The position numbers and the translations under genes were made by a program. Shown here in pieces: positions 54,410 through 62,049 of a DNA stretch of 64,000 nt (within the stretch, counting starts at the first letter, position 1; each line of letters starts with the position of its first letter). The notes below the pieces were generated by a model. The model saw only the letters and a list, made by a program, of their open reading frames with translations. It was not told the origin of the DNA and did not search any database. The stretch comes from Brevibacterium sp. CS2 (lineage in GTDB: Bacteria; Actinomycetota; Actinomycetes; Actinomycetales; Brevibacteriaceae): contig NZ_CP040020.1 of assembly GCF_005280295.1 (NCBI RefSeq), positions 1,550,001 through 1,614,000 of the forward strand, in the 5' to 3' direction.

Positions 54410-55020
54410 GGGCTGAGCTGCGCATCGCCGGCCTGGAGGAGATCGACGCGTTCGCCGCGCGCCTCGCCGCCGTCCTGCGTCCGGGCGACGTCATCATCCT
54501 CACCGGTGACCTCGGCGCCGGGAAGACGACCTTCACCCAGTTCCTCGCCGGGCACCTCGGCGTCCGTGGCCGGGTGTCCTCGCCGACCTTCGTCATCGCC
54601 CGCGAGCACGCCCCGGCCGGCGCGGGGCCGGGCCTCGTCCACGTCGACGCCTACCGCCTCGACGACTCCGCCGAGTTCGCCGACCTCGACCTCGGCGCCG
54701 ACCTCGCGGAATCGGTCACCGTCATCGAATGGGGCCACGGGATCGCCGAGGAGCTCTCCGCCGAACGCCTCGAGATCACCCTCGTGCGCGCCTTCGAGGA
54801 GGACGGGGCCGGCACTGCCGGGCCCGGCTCGACTGATACCGGTCTCGTTGATCCCGCTCCCGCTGCGCCTATCGCACCCGAGCCGCTCGAACTCGACCTC
54901 GCCGAGGAGGACGAGAGCCGGCTGCTCGTCCTCGAATCCACCGGTCCCGGCTGGGACGCCCGCCTGGCCCTCGTCGCCGAGCAGCCCGGGGAACCCGGCC
55001 CCGGAACGGAGACCCGATGA
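54406..55020 (+). CDS. tsaE: tRNA threonylcarbamoyladenosine biosynthesis ATPase
   Basis: ATPase of the bacterial t6A37 complex with TsaB and TsaD. 204 residues. The P-loop is GDLGAGKTT (34-42); VSSPTFVIAREH, HVDAYRLDD and VTVIEWGHGIAEEL are family hallmarks. After about residue 135 there is a low-complexity Ala/Pro/Gly/Glu insertion (TAGPGSTDTGLVDPAPAAPI) followed by a DARLALV segment, making it longer than the usual 150 or so residues. ATGA overlaps on both sides couple it to alr and tsaB. Confidence 0.93.
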   Translation: MRAELRIAGLEEIDAFAARLAAVLRPGDVIILTGDLGAGKTTFTQFLAGHLGVRGRVSSPTFVIAREHAPAGAGPGLVHVDAYRLDDSAEFADLDLGADLAESVTVIEWGHGIAEELSAERLEITLVRAFEEDGAGTAGPGSTDTGLVDPAPAAPIAPEPLELDLAEEDESRLLVLESTGPGWDARLALVAEQPGEPGPGTETR

Positions 55021-55721
55021 TCATCCTCGCGCTCGACACCTCGGCCGCGGCGAGCGCCGCGCTCGTCGACGCGGAGACCGAGGAGGTGCTCGCCGAATGG
55101 ACCGAGTTCTCCGCCCGGAAGCACGCCGAGCTCCTCGGGCCTGCGATCCGCACCCTCCTCGAGCGTCGGCCGGCCCCGGGCCGGGTGGTCGTCGGGGTGG
55201 GGCCCGGTCCCTTCACCGGTCTGCGCGCCGGGATCGCCACCGGGATCGGGTTCGCACTCGGCGCGGGCATCCCCGTCGACGGCCTGCCGAGCCACGACGC
55301 TCTCGCTCTGCGCGCCCTCCGCACCCATGCGCCGGTCTCCCCGGCCGGACCGGCGCCGCGGCTGCGCGTCGCCACCGACGCGCGCCGCAAGGAGGTCTAC
55401 TGGACCGAGTACGCAGGACTCGACGCCGCAGGCGTGCCCGAGGTGCTCGCCGGTCCCGCCGTCAGCCTCCCCGCGGACCTGCACGTCGTTCCGGATCAGG
55501 GCGCTGCGCTCCGGTACGGCCGTGGGTTCCTCCTCTTCCCGGGGGAGCTCGGCGATCCCACCGGCACCGCACCGGCCGACCTCGAACCGACCGCCGGGGA
55601 CCTCGGGATCGTCGCCGCCCGGATGATCGCCGCCGGGCGTCCGCTGCTCCCGCCGGTCCCGCTGTACCTCCGCGAGCCCGACGCCCAGCCCTCCGCGCGG
55701 CGCACGACGAGCCTCCGGTGA
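55017..55721 (+). CDS. tsaB: tRNA threonylcarbamoyladenosine biosynthesis protein TsaB
   Basis: Non-catalytic ASKHA-fold partner of TsaD in t6A formation. 234 residues. It begins MIILALDTSAAASAALVDAE, with ARKHAELLGPAIRTLLE, VGVGPGPFTGLRAGIATGIGFALGAGIPVDGLPSHDAL and VATDARRKEVYWTEY as landmarks. It has no metal-binding HxxxH, as expected for TsaB. It overlaps tsaE and the next acetyltransferase. Confidence 0.94.
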   Translation: MIILALDTSAAASAALVDAETEEVLAEWTEFSARKHAELLGPAIRTLLERRPAPGRVVVGVGPGPFTGLRAGIATGIGFALGAGIPVDGLPSHDALALRALRTHAPVSPAGPAPRLRVATDARRKEVYWTEYAGLDAAGVPEVLAGPAVSLPADLHVVPDQGAALRYGRGFLLFPGELGDPTGTAPADLEPTAGDLGIVAARMIAAGRPLLPPVPLYLREPDAQPSARRTTSLR

Positions 55722-56257
55722 TGCCGGAGCCCGGCACCGCGGAGGGAAGCGGCGCTCACCGGATCCGGCGGCTGCGCTGGTTCGACATCCCCGCCGTCGC
55801 CGCCCTCGACGCGGAGATCTTCGGCCCCGATGCCTGGTCGACCGAGTACTACTGGGCGGCGGTGGCGACGCCCGGCCAGTCGTTCGTGGTCATCGAGGCA
55901 CCCGGCGGAGATGCGCCGGGCTCCGACGCCGCGCAGCGTCAGGCAGGCCCCGTGCCGGCGTCCTGGGACCCGGGTGCGATCCTCGGCTTCGCCGGGCTCG
56001 GCGTCTCCGGGCCGCAGGCCGATGTCCTCACCCTCGCCGCCCACCCGGCAGCCCGTGGCCGGGGGATCGGACGCGCCCTGCTCACCCACCTCCTGGCCGC
56101 CGCCCGGGATGCCGGATGCGAGGTCATCTACCTCGACGTCCGCAGCGACAACACCGCAGCCCACGGCCTCTATACCGCGCACGGCTTCACCGAGCTCGAC
56201 CGCCGCCCGGGCTATTACACCGGTGCCGACGCCGTCGTCATGCGCGCCTTCCTCTGA
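55721..56257 (+). CDS. rimI: Ribosomal-protein-alanine N-acetyltransferase RimI-like
   Basis: GNAT enzyme expected to acetylate the N-terminal alanine of ribosomal protein S18. 178 residues. Motifs are FDIPAVAALDAEIFGPDAWSTEYYWAAVA, VLTLAAHPAARGRGIGRALLTHLLAAARD (acetyl-CoA loop) and YLDVRSDNTAAHGLYTAHGFTELDRRPGYY. The linker at about residues 60-80 (GGDAPGSDAAQRQAGPVP) is longer than usual. A GTG one codon upstream (55718) overlaps the tsaB stop and could equally be the start. It ends the tightly coupled run; tsaD follows only after two other genes. Confidence 0.92.
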   Translation: MPEPGTAEGSGAHRIRRLRWFDIPAVAALDAEIFGPDAWSTEYYWAAVATPGQSFVVIEAPGGDAPGSDAAQRQAGPVPASWDPGAILGFAGLGVSGPQADVLTLAAHPAARGRGIGRALLTHLLAAARDAGCEVIYLDVRSDNTAAHGLYTAHGFTELDRRPGYYTGADAVVMRAFL

Positions 56258-56420
56258 CCCGGGGTGCTCGGAGCGGTCTCGAGAGCTCTGGCGTCCTCAT
56301 GGTCCGGAACGACCTCGGAGTTCCGTGAGCGGTCATGAGCGTCCCGCGGGGTGCCGGGATTCAGGGAGTGTCCGTCGGACGAGTGCCCGTCGGACCGCGA
56401 GATCTCGCAGGGTCGCTTGA

Positions 56421-56426
56421 TAGCCT
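56421..56426 (+). promoter_or_regulatory. Probable -10 box (TAGCCT) for leaderless aldo/keto reductase mRNA
   Basis: TAGCCT is followed by 6 nt and the ATG at 56433, without a ribosome-binding site. It starts a new transcription unit leading into tsaD. Confidence 0.55.
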
Positions 56427-56432
56427 GGCGAC

Positions 56433-57422
56433 ATGGACCTCATCCCCCTCGCAGACACCGACCTCCGCGTCCACCCGCTCAACCTCGGCGGCAACCCGTT
56501 CGGCTGGGGCGCGGACCGGGAGCAGAGCTTCGCCGTCCTCGACGCCTACGCCGCCGCCGGCGGGAACTTCATCGACACCGCAGACATGTATTCGTGCTGG
56601 GTCGAGGGCAACTCCGGCGGAGAGAGCGAGTCGATCATCGGTGAGTGGATGGCCGAGCGCGGCAACCGCGACGACATGGTCATCGCCACGAAGGTCGGCA
56701 TGCTCGAGGGCCGCGCCACCCTCGATCCCGCGAACATCCGCGCCTGCGTCGAGGACTCCCTCCGGCGCCTGCGCACCGACCGGATCGACCTCTACTACGC
56801 CCACCAGGACGATCCGGATGCCGACCAGACGGCGGTCGCGGAGACCTTCGACGCGCTCGTGCGCGAGGGCAAGGTGCGCCACCTCGGCGCCTCGAACTTC
56901 TCCCTCGACCGTCTCCGGAGCGCTCAGGAGATCGCGCGGGCGAACGGCCTGGCCGAGTACCGCGTGATCCAGAACCGCTTCAACCTCGTGTCCCGCGACG
57001 ACTACCCCCGCGAGTACGAGGAGCACCTCCGCGCCGACGGCATGGCGCTGCTGCCCTTCGCCTCGCTCGCCGGCGGATTCCTCACCGGCAAACACATCCC
57101 CGGCGCGAAGGTCGACTCCGTGCGCGGTGGTGCCGTGGCGAAGTACGCCGACGACCGGCAGGCCGTCGACGCGCTCGGCGTGCTCCAGAGCGTCGCCTGC
57201 GACCACGTGACCAAGACGACCGCGGTCGCCCTCGCCTGGCTGCTCGCCCATGACACGATCCCCTCGGTGATCGCCTCGGCCCGGGTCCCCGAGCAGCTCG
57301 GCGACCTGCTCGCCGGCGCCGACCTCACCTTGAGTCCCGAGGAGATCGCACGGCTCGACGCCGCCTGGCCGGACGCCGGACGCGCGGCCGCACCTCGTGA
57401 GCAGAAGGACGGCGCACGATGA
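56433..57422 (+). CDS. Aldo/keto reductase
   Basis: NADPH-dependent oxidoreductase of 329 residues with a TIM barrel. The catalytic tetrad is visible: Asp and Tyr in FIDTADMYS, Lys in VIATKVGML and His in DLYYAHQDDPD. NADP-binding features include GASNFSLDRL, RVIQNRFNLVSRDDY and the late PSVIASARVPEQLGDLL. It resembles YajO/Tas-type and related reductases with broad substrate range; the physiological substrate is unknown. The stop overlaps the SRPBCC gene by 4 nt. Confidence 0.93.
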   Translation: MDLIPLADTDLRVHPLNLGGNPFGWGADREQSFAVLDAYAAAGGNFIDTADMYSCWVEGNSGGESESIIGEWMAERGNRDDMVIATKVGMLEGRATLDPANIRACVEDSLRRLRTDRIDLYYAHQDDPDADQTAVAETFDALVREGKVRHLGASNFSLDRLRSAQEIARANGLAEYRVIQNRFNLVSRDDYPREYEEHLRADGMALLPFASLAGGFLTGKHIPGAKVDSVRGGAVAKYADDRQAVDALGVLQSVACDHVTKTTAVALAWLLAHDTIPSVIASARVPEQLGDLLAGADLTLSPEEIARLDAAWPDAGRAAAPREQKDGAR

Positions 57423-58207
57423 TCGACGCCTCGCTCATCGTCTGGGAATCCGGCACCGACCTCGTCATCGACACCGAGGTCGACGCCTCGCCGGCCGAGG
57501 TCTGGCGCCGGATCGCGGACGCGGACGAGTGCGCCGAGTGGTTCGCGCCCTTCACCCGGGTCGATGACGACCGGGTGCGCTTCCGCCTCGACGACGGCGA
57601 GGACGTGGCCGGGCCGGACAGCCCTGGATCCAGCCCCGGATCGGGCACCCCCGGAACGGACCGCTCCGGGGTGGGCAGCACTGGATCGGGCACCCCTGGA
57701 TCGGACAGCGCCGGAACGTACGGAGCGGATGAGGCTGGGCCCGCGGACCCGGAGGCCGGCGGCTCCCTCGAGGCCGAGGTGCTCAGCTGCGAGGAGGACT
57801 CCCACGTCCTCCTCGAGTTCGCCGCGCTCGGCCGGCTCGGGATCTCGCTGCGGCCCACGAACGACGGCACCCGCATCTCCCTGACCTGCACCTTCGCCAC
57901 AGCGGAGGAGGCCGCCGAGATCCTGCCCGAGGTGGGACCGGTGTGGGAGACCCACCTGAGACTGCTCCGCGAGGCTGTGGGCGCCGGTGCCTCGGACGTC
58001 CCCGAGAGCGAGCTCACCGCCCGCTACGAGCAGCTCGCCGCCCAGGCACAGGACGATTCCGACAGCAATGATCCGGAGGACACCGACCGGCCGGGCGAGG
58101 AATCGACCGGCATCGACTACGGGAGCCACGACTTCGGCTCCCATGACCCGGGCGTCCCCGGAGCCCCGGAGCGCCGACCCGGCGGCGACGGACCCCATGA
58201 TCGCTGA
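57419..58207 (+). CDS. SRPBCC-fold protein with repetitive insertion
   Basis: 262 residues. The START/SRPBCC fold is suggested by [31 protein letters not shown], a central strand-rich part ([28 protein letters not shown]) and the C-terminal helix [13 protein letters not shown]. Residues 68-105 are a Gly/Ser/Pro/Thr-rich insertion with a repeated motif ([20 protein letters not shown]), placed where SRPBCC proteins have a surface loop. The C-terminus is acidic and Gly/Pro-rich. Such proteins bind hydrophobic ligands; no function is known here. It overlaps tsaD by 11 nt. Confidence 0.78.
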   Translation: MIDASLIVWESGTDLVIDTEVDASPAEVWRRIADADECAEWFAPFTRVDDDRVRFRLDDGEDVAGPDSPGSSPGSGTPGTDRSGVGSTGSGTPGSDSAGTYGADEAGPADPEAGGSLEAEVLSCEEDSHVLLEFAALGRLGISLRPTNDGTRISLTCTFATAEEAAEILPEVGPVWETHLRLLREAVGAGASDVPESELTARYEQLAAQAQDDSDSNDPEDTDRPGEESTGIDYGSHDFGSHDPGVPGAPERRPGGDGPHDR

Positions 58208-59450
58208 CGGCCTGACCGGCGACCGTGCCCGCGGCGACAGTGCGCGCAACGACCGTGCGCACGGCGGCCGTGCGCGCAACGACAGTGCGCGCAACGACCG
58301 TGCGCACGGCGGCCGGGCCGCAGGCGGTGCCGCGACCGGCGACGACAGCGCCGCCCGCGCCGCCGCCGGGCCGCTCGTCCTCGGCATCGAATCCTCGTGC
58401 GACGAGACCGGGGTGGGGATCGTGCGCGGCCGCACGCTGCTGACGAACACCATCGCCTCGTCGATGGACGAGCACGTCCGCTACGGCGGGGTCGTCCCGG
58501 AGGTCGCGAGCCGCGCCCACGTGCAGGCGATCGGCCCTGCCGTGGCACAGGCGCTCGCCGAGGCGCAGGTGCGCATCGAGGACCTCGACGCGATCGCCGT
58601 CACGGCCGGCCCCGGGCTGTCCGGTGCCCTGCTCGTCGGGGTGTCCGCCGCGAAGGGGCTCGCCGCCGCCACCGGCCTTCCCCTCTACGGCATCAACCAC
58701 CTCGCCGCGCACGTCGCCGTCGACCTCGTCGCCGAGGACTCGCCCGGCCTCCACACGCCGACGATCGCGCTCCTCGTGTCCGGCGGGCACACCGAGATCC
58801 TGCGGATCGGAGACATCGTCGACGACATCGAGCTGCTCGGCGCGACGATCGACGACGCCGCGGGCGAGGCGTTCGACAAGACCGCCCGGCTGCTCGGACT
58901 CGACTACCCGGGCGGACCGAACATCTCCCGCGCCGCGGCCGGAGCGCTCGACGGCACCGGCGTCCCCGGCGACCCGCAGGCAGTGCGGTTCCCGCGCGGG
59001 CTGTCCACTGCGCCGGACCTCCGCAATCCCGCGCGCCGGCACTCCTTCTCCTTCTCCGGGCTCAAGACCGCCGTGCTGCGCTTCGTCACCGCGCACGAGG
59101 CCGGGGCGGGTGACCGCGGGATCCGGCTCGCCGATGTCGCCGCGAGCTTCGAGGAGGCCGTCGTCGACGTGCTCGTCACCAAGACCCTGTTCGCCTGCGA
59201 GGACACCGGGATCGACCACGTGCTGCTCGGCGGGGGAGTCGCGGCGAACACCCGGCTCCGGGAGCGGCTGACCGAGCGCTGCGCCGCTGCCGGCGTCACC
59301 CTGCGCGTTCCGCCGCTGCGGCTGTGCACCGACAACGGCGCCATGGTCGCAGCGCTCGGCGCTGAGATCGCGTCCCGCAGCCTCGCCCCTTCGCCGTTCG
59401 ACTTCGGCGTCACCTCATCCCTGGAGGCCCACGATGTCCTCATCGCCTGA
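58197..59450 (+). CDS. tsaD: tRNA N6-threonylcarbamoyladenosine transferase
   Basis: Catalytic subunit of t6A37 synthesis. 417 residues. The core starts near residue 60 with [20 protein letters not shown]; metal-binding His residues lie in [56 protein letters not shown] and [15 protein letters not shown] follow. The N-terminal 60 residues are an Arg/Ala/Asp/Gly-rich extension with a duplicated [12 protein letters not shown] segment, encoded by a 45-bp tandem duplication. The true start might be nearer the core, but ATG 58197 overlaps the SRPBCC stop. The stop overlaps the Nudix gene. Confidence 0.95.
   Translation: MIADGLTGDRARGDSARNDRAHGGRARNDSARNDRAHGGRAAGGAATGDDSAARAAAGPLVLGIESSCDETGVGIVRGRTLLTNTIASSMDEHVRYGGVVPEVASRAHVQAIGPAVAQALAEAQVRIEDLDAIAVTAGPGLSGALLVGVSAAKGLAAATGLPLYGINHLAAHVAVDLVAEDSPGLHTPTIALLVSGGHTEILRIGDIVDDIELLGATIDDAAGEAFDKTARLLGLDYPGGPNISRAAAGALDGTGVPGDPQAVRFPRGLSTAPDLRNPARRHSFSFSGLKTAVLRFVTAHEAGAGDRGIRLADVAASFEEAVVDVLVTKTLFACEDTGIDHVLLGGGVAANTRLRERLTERCAAAGVTLRVPPLRLCTDNGAMVAALGAEIASRSLAPSPFDFGVTSSLEAHDVLIA
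58238..58315. repeat. 45-bp tandem duplication inside the tsaD 5' end
   Basis: Two identical 33-bp segments (58238-58270 and 58283-58315, each starting CAGTGCGCGCAACGACC) are separated by 12 bp of the same composition. They keep the reading frame and add repeated [12 protein letters not shown] residues to TsaD. Confidence 0.88.
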
Positions 59451-60006
59451 TGCGCCGCAGCCCGGCGCCCCGGATTCCGGCACCCCGCACCACGGTGTCC
59501 CCGCAGGCGGCCCCGTGCCGCCGCGCCGCCACCGCCGATCGGGCGACGGCTGGGTGGAGACGCCCGAGGGGAGGTTCTGGGGGAAGTTCGGCGCCGCCGG
59601 TCTGCTCATCCACGACCCCGAGCGCGGCGTGCTCCTGCAGCACCGGGTCGCGTGGTCGGCCGAGGGCGGGACGTGGGGCATCCCCGGGGGTGCGATCGAT
59701 GCGGGGGAGACCGCGCTCGCCGGCGCGATCCGCGAATGCCACGAGGAGGCCGGGGTCCCCGCGCTCGACGGCACCGGGGTCGAGGTGCTCGACACCCATG
59801 TGCTCGAGAAGCAGGGCTGGAGCTACACCACGGTGATCGCGCAGGCGACGACCCGGCTCGAGGAGTTCGTCAACGACATCGAGAGCGTCGAGCTCGCGTG
59901 GGTCCCGCTCGACGAGGTCGAGGGCTACCTCCTCCACCCCGGATTCAAGAACGCCTGGCCCCACCTGCGCAGCGTGCTCGAGGAGAACCCGCCCGCAGGG
60001 GAGTGA
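59434..60006 (+). CDS. Nudix hydrolase
   Basis: 190 residues. A Pro-rich N-terminal 35 residues precede the Nudix domain; the Nudix box is [23 protein letters not shown], matching Gx5Ex7REUxEExGU with all Glu metal ligands present (about residues 89-111). [20 protein letters not shown] is the typical preceding strand pair. It hydrolyses a nucleoside diphosphate linked to another group, possibly a damaged nucleotide (substrate unknown). The start overlaps the tsaD stop by 17 nt. A 71-bp repeat begins 65 nt after the stop. Confidence 0.9.
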   Translation: MSSSPDAPQPGAPDSGTPHHGVPAGGPVPPRRHRRSGDGWVETPEGRFWGKFGAAGLLIHDPERGVLLQHRVAWSAEGGTWGIPGGAIDAGETALAGAIRECHEEAGVPALDGTGVEVLDTHVLEKQGWSYTTVIAQATTRLEEFVNDIESVELAWVPLDEVEGYLLHPGFKNAWPHLRSVLEENPPAGE

Positions 60007-60070
60007 GTCCGCGCTCCGTCAGGCGACCCGCACCTCCGTCCGATGGCCCTGCGCGCCGCACATGCGTCGA

Positions 60071-60141
60071 GTGGTCGAAGATCCACGATCCCGAGCCGGA
60101 GATCGAGGATCTCTGGCCACCTGAGCACCGCCGGACCTCAG
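60071..60141 (+). repeat. 71-bp direct repeat R2, left copy (imperfect palindrome)
   Basis: Aligns without gaps to 61954-62024, with roughly 12 differences over 71 bp. The longest identical blocks are GATCCCGAGCCGGA, TCGAGGATCT and CTGAGCACCGCCGGACCTCA. The first 50 nt fold: GTGGTCGAAGATCC (60071-60084) pairs imperfectly with GGATCTCTGGCCAC (60107-60120). The core resembles that of palindrome E2. Confidence 0.85.
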
Positions 60142-60179
60142 TTCACTGCCGGCCGGCGGCACCGTTCACCTCTGCAGGG

Positions 60180-60216
60180 CCCAACGGACGTGCCGTTGGG
60201 AATTTCCCAACGGCAC
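60180..60216 (+). promoter_or_regulatory. Operator with three half-sites in front of the XRE/ImmA gene
   Basis: A perfect 27-nt inverted repeat (60190-60216) has arms GTGCCGTTGGGAA and TTCCCAACGGCAC around a single T. A third half-site CCCAACGGAC (60180-60189) directly abuts it. The site ends 2 nt before the -10 box TAGGAT (60219-60224), covering the spacer and -35 region. It is a natural target for the XRE domain of the gene it precedes, implying autorepression. Confidence 0.75.
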
Positions 60217-60218
60217 GG

Positions 60219-60224
60219 TAGGAT
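60219..60224 (+). promoter_or_regulatory. -10 box (TAGGAT) for leaderless XRE/ImmA mRNA
   Basis: TAGGAT is followed by GGAGCG and the ATG at 60231. GGAG is only 2 nt from the ATG, too near for a ribosome site, so a leaderless start is likely. Confidence 0.6.
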
Positions 60225-60230
60225 GGAGCG

Positions 60231-61394
60231 ATGGACACCCAGCTCATCGAGGTCGGACAACGGATCCGGTCCCATCTCCCTGCCGAGATGACGCAGCGCG
60301 GTCTCGCTGAGGCTGTCGGCATGAAGCCCGATGCGCTGTCGCGCGCGCTGAGCGCGCAGCGGGGATTCACCCTGTCCGAGATCACCCGCATCGCGCGCGC
60401 GCTCGACGCGGACCTCACCTGGCTGCTCACCGGTGCTCCGAACCCTCACCATCTGGAGTTCGCGGCGCGGCACGCATGGGATCCGCAGCGCAAGGAGCGG
60501 TCGAACCCGGGCGCGCGCGACGATGCGCAGATCCTCGACCGGATCGCCGATCTCTACCGGCGTGCATTTCCAGGCTCCGTGCCGGCCTCCGGAGCGATTC
60601 CGGCGGATCCGCAGGGGGTGCGCGCGAGTCTCGGCCCTGATTTCGTCCGCACGTTCGCAGAGAGCATCGAAGCGACGTTCGAGATCGACGTGATCCGCAT
60701 GGCAGGACTGTCGACGGACTACTCGCTGCGGATCGGTGAGCGCGGGATCATCGTGCTCAATTCGAACCCCAGCTGGTTCCGCAGCAATTGGTCGTTGGCC
60801 CACGAACTGGCTCATCTGGCACTCGGCCACCACGACGGCTCCCGCCATCCGGTGAAGGCCCGGGAGAACGACGCGGACGCCTTCGCCGCCGAGCTGCTGC
60901 TTCCCGCTGAACAGATCCGCGCGCACGACTGGTCCGCGATGTCGGAGAGCGAGCTCACGCAGGTGCTGTGGACGCTCGGGGTGTCGACCAGGGCGCTTCT
61001 GACCCGGCTGCGCTTCCTCGAGGTCGCGGTATCGGCCGAGGCCGGCGCGGCCCTGGAGAGCAGCACCCCGGCGCTCCTCCGCGGGGCCCCGGACCCGCTC
61101 GACGGTGCGCGCCCGAACCGCCGTGCAGTGGCCGACCGACAGCAGCAGGCATCTTCCCAGCGCTTCCCTCTCGCGCTCGTCGAAGCACTCACCGCGCGGG
61201 TCGAATCCGGGGAGGCCGACCCCGGGGAGCTCGCCTTCGTGCTGGGCGTCGACATCGAGGACGTGCTCACGACCTTCGAGGTAGAGGAACCGGAGACCGA
61301 GGCCGAGGCGGTGGACCGACTGCTCGACGACCCGGCGCACAGGCGCAGCACGCCGGCACTCGGTGCCTGGCTCGACTCGCGGCAGCAGGCATGA
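60231..61394 (+). CDS. XRE-type regulator fused to ImmA/IrrE metallopeptidase
   Basis: 387 residues. Residues 7-68 form a helix-turn-helix (TQRGLAEAVGMKPDALSRALSAQRGFTLSEITRIARAL). Residues 130-245 are an ImmA/IrrE (COG2856-type) zinc peptidase with HELAH at 191-195 and the third ligand region RENDADAFAAELLLP (Glu212). The C-terminal 140 residues are helical and not recognised. Related fusions act as repressor-proteases in phage, ICE or stress-response control, and as antitoxin-like partners. The gene overlaps a GNAT-like gene by 4 nt and has its own three-half-site operator. The pair lies between 71-bp direct repeats, so it looks like an acquired module. Confidence 0.9.
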   Translation: MDTQLIEVGQRIRSHLPAEMTQRGLAEAVGMKPDALSRALSAQRGFTLSEITRIARALDADLTWLLTGAPNPHHLEFAARHAWDPQRKERSNPGARDDAQILDRIADLYRRAFPGSVPASGAIPADPQGVRASLGPDFVRTFAESIEATFEIDVIRMAGLSTDYSLRIGERGIIVLNSNPSWFRSNWSLAHELAHLALGHHDGSRHPVKARENDADAFAAELLLPAEQIRAHDWSAMSESELTQVLWTLGVSTRALLTRLRFLEVAVSAEAGAALESSTPALLRGAPDPLDGARPNRRAVADRQQQASSQRFPLALVEALTARVESGEADPGELAFVLGVDIEDVLTTFEVEEPETEAEAVDRLLDDPAHRRSTPALGAWLDSRQQA

Positions 61395-61936
61395 CATCCG
61401 AGCGCCTCGAGTGGTCGACGATCACCGATCGGCGCTCCGCCGCTGTGCTCCAGTCATTCACCTGCACGGTCGAGCGACCGCGCACCCCGGCCGGTCGGCG
61501 GCTGCCGCATCCCGTGCCCTGGGAGTGGGAGGCGCAGGCGCTCTTGAGGAACGCGAGCCATCGGATGCGCGTGGGGGACGAGCTCGTCGTCGGTCGCGTC
61601 CCGGGCGAGGACGTCATCGCAGCAGGGGCCTGGCTCGAGTTCCACGAACTCGAAGTCCACGAGGTCGGGATGCCGGCCGTCTACATCACCTCGAGCGGGG
61701 TGCACGTCGCGCACCGCGGCTGCGGCGGACACCTGGCAGACGAGCTCGTCGACCGGGTGATCCGGCGCTGTCGTGCAGTGATCGATCCGAGCGGAGCGCC
61801 GAGCGGGATCGTGCACGGCAAGGTGCACGTGCGGAACGTCTCCTGCGAGAACCTGCTGCTCCGGCACGGATTCGAGCCCGTGGGCCTGCCGGAGAGCACC
61901 TATCAGGAGTGGGCGCTGCTCGTCGATCGGGCATGA
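61391..61936 (+). CDS. GNAT-like protein paired with the XRE/ImmA peptidase
   Basis: 181 residues from ATG 61391 overlapping the preceding stop (ATGA). The central part has no confident match, but the C-terminus GKVHVRNVSCENLLLRHGFEPVG resembles the end of GNAT acetyltransferases, where an Asn-rich helix precedes a xxHGF strand. Conserved-looking residues include AVYITSSGVHVAHRGCGGHLADELVDRVIRRC. If it is a GNAT, it could be the effector of a toxin-antitoxin-like pair with the upstream regulator; equally it could be a protease substrate or cofactor. A longer in-frame extension upstream is a shadow. The right copy of the 71-bp repeat begins 18 nt after its stop. Confidence 0.65.
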   Translation: MTSERLEWSTITDRRSAAVLQSFTCTVERPRTPAGRRLPHPVPWEWEAQALLRNASHRMRVGDELVVGRVPGEDVIAAGAWLEFHELEVHEVGMPAVYITSSGVHVAHRGCGGHLADELVDRVIRRCRAVIDPSGAPSGIVHGKVHVRNVSCENLLLRHGFEPVGLPESTYQEWALLVDRA

Positions 61937-61953
61937 GAGCACAACCTGACCAG

Positions 61954-62024
61954 GTGGCCGAACAACCAGGATCCCGAGCCGGAACTCGAGGATCTCCGAC
62001 CATCTGAGCACCGCCGGACCTCAG
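61954..62024 (+). repeat. 71-bp direct repeat R2, right copy (imperfect palindrome)
   Basis: Same orientation as 60071-60141, 1,883 bp apart. Arms GTGGCCGAACAACC and GGATCTCCGACCAT pair less well than in the left copy. It lies between the converging GNAT-like and glutamate-cysteine ligase genes. Confidence 0.85.
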
Positions 62025-62049
62025 CCGGCAGTTCCAGACGGACCTCGGC

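Noticed and set aside
60968-61390. Longer N-terminus for the GNAT-like protein from an upstream in-frame start at 60968
   Set aside because: It would overlap over 400 nt of the XRE/ImmA gene out of frame; the ATG at 61391 with a 4-nt overlap is the normal coupled start.
60231-61936. Phage or ICE remnant
   Set aside because: No integrase, portal, capsid, excisionase or conjugation gene accompanies the XRE-ImmA/GNAT pair; base composition resembles the neighbours.
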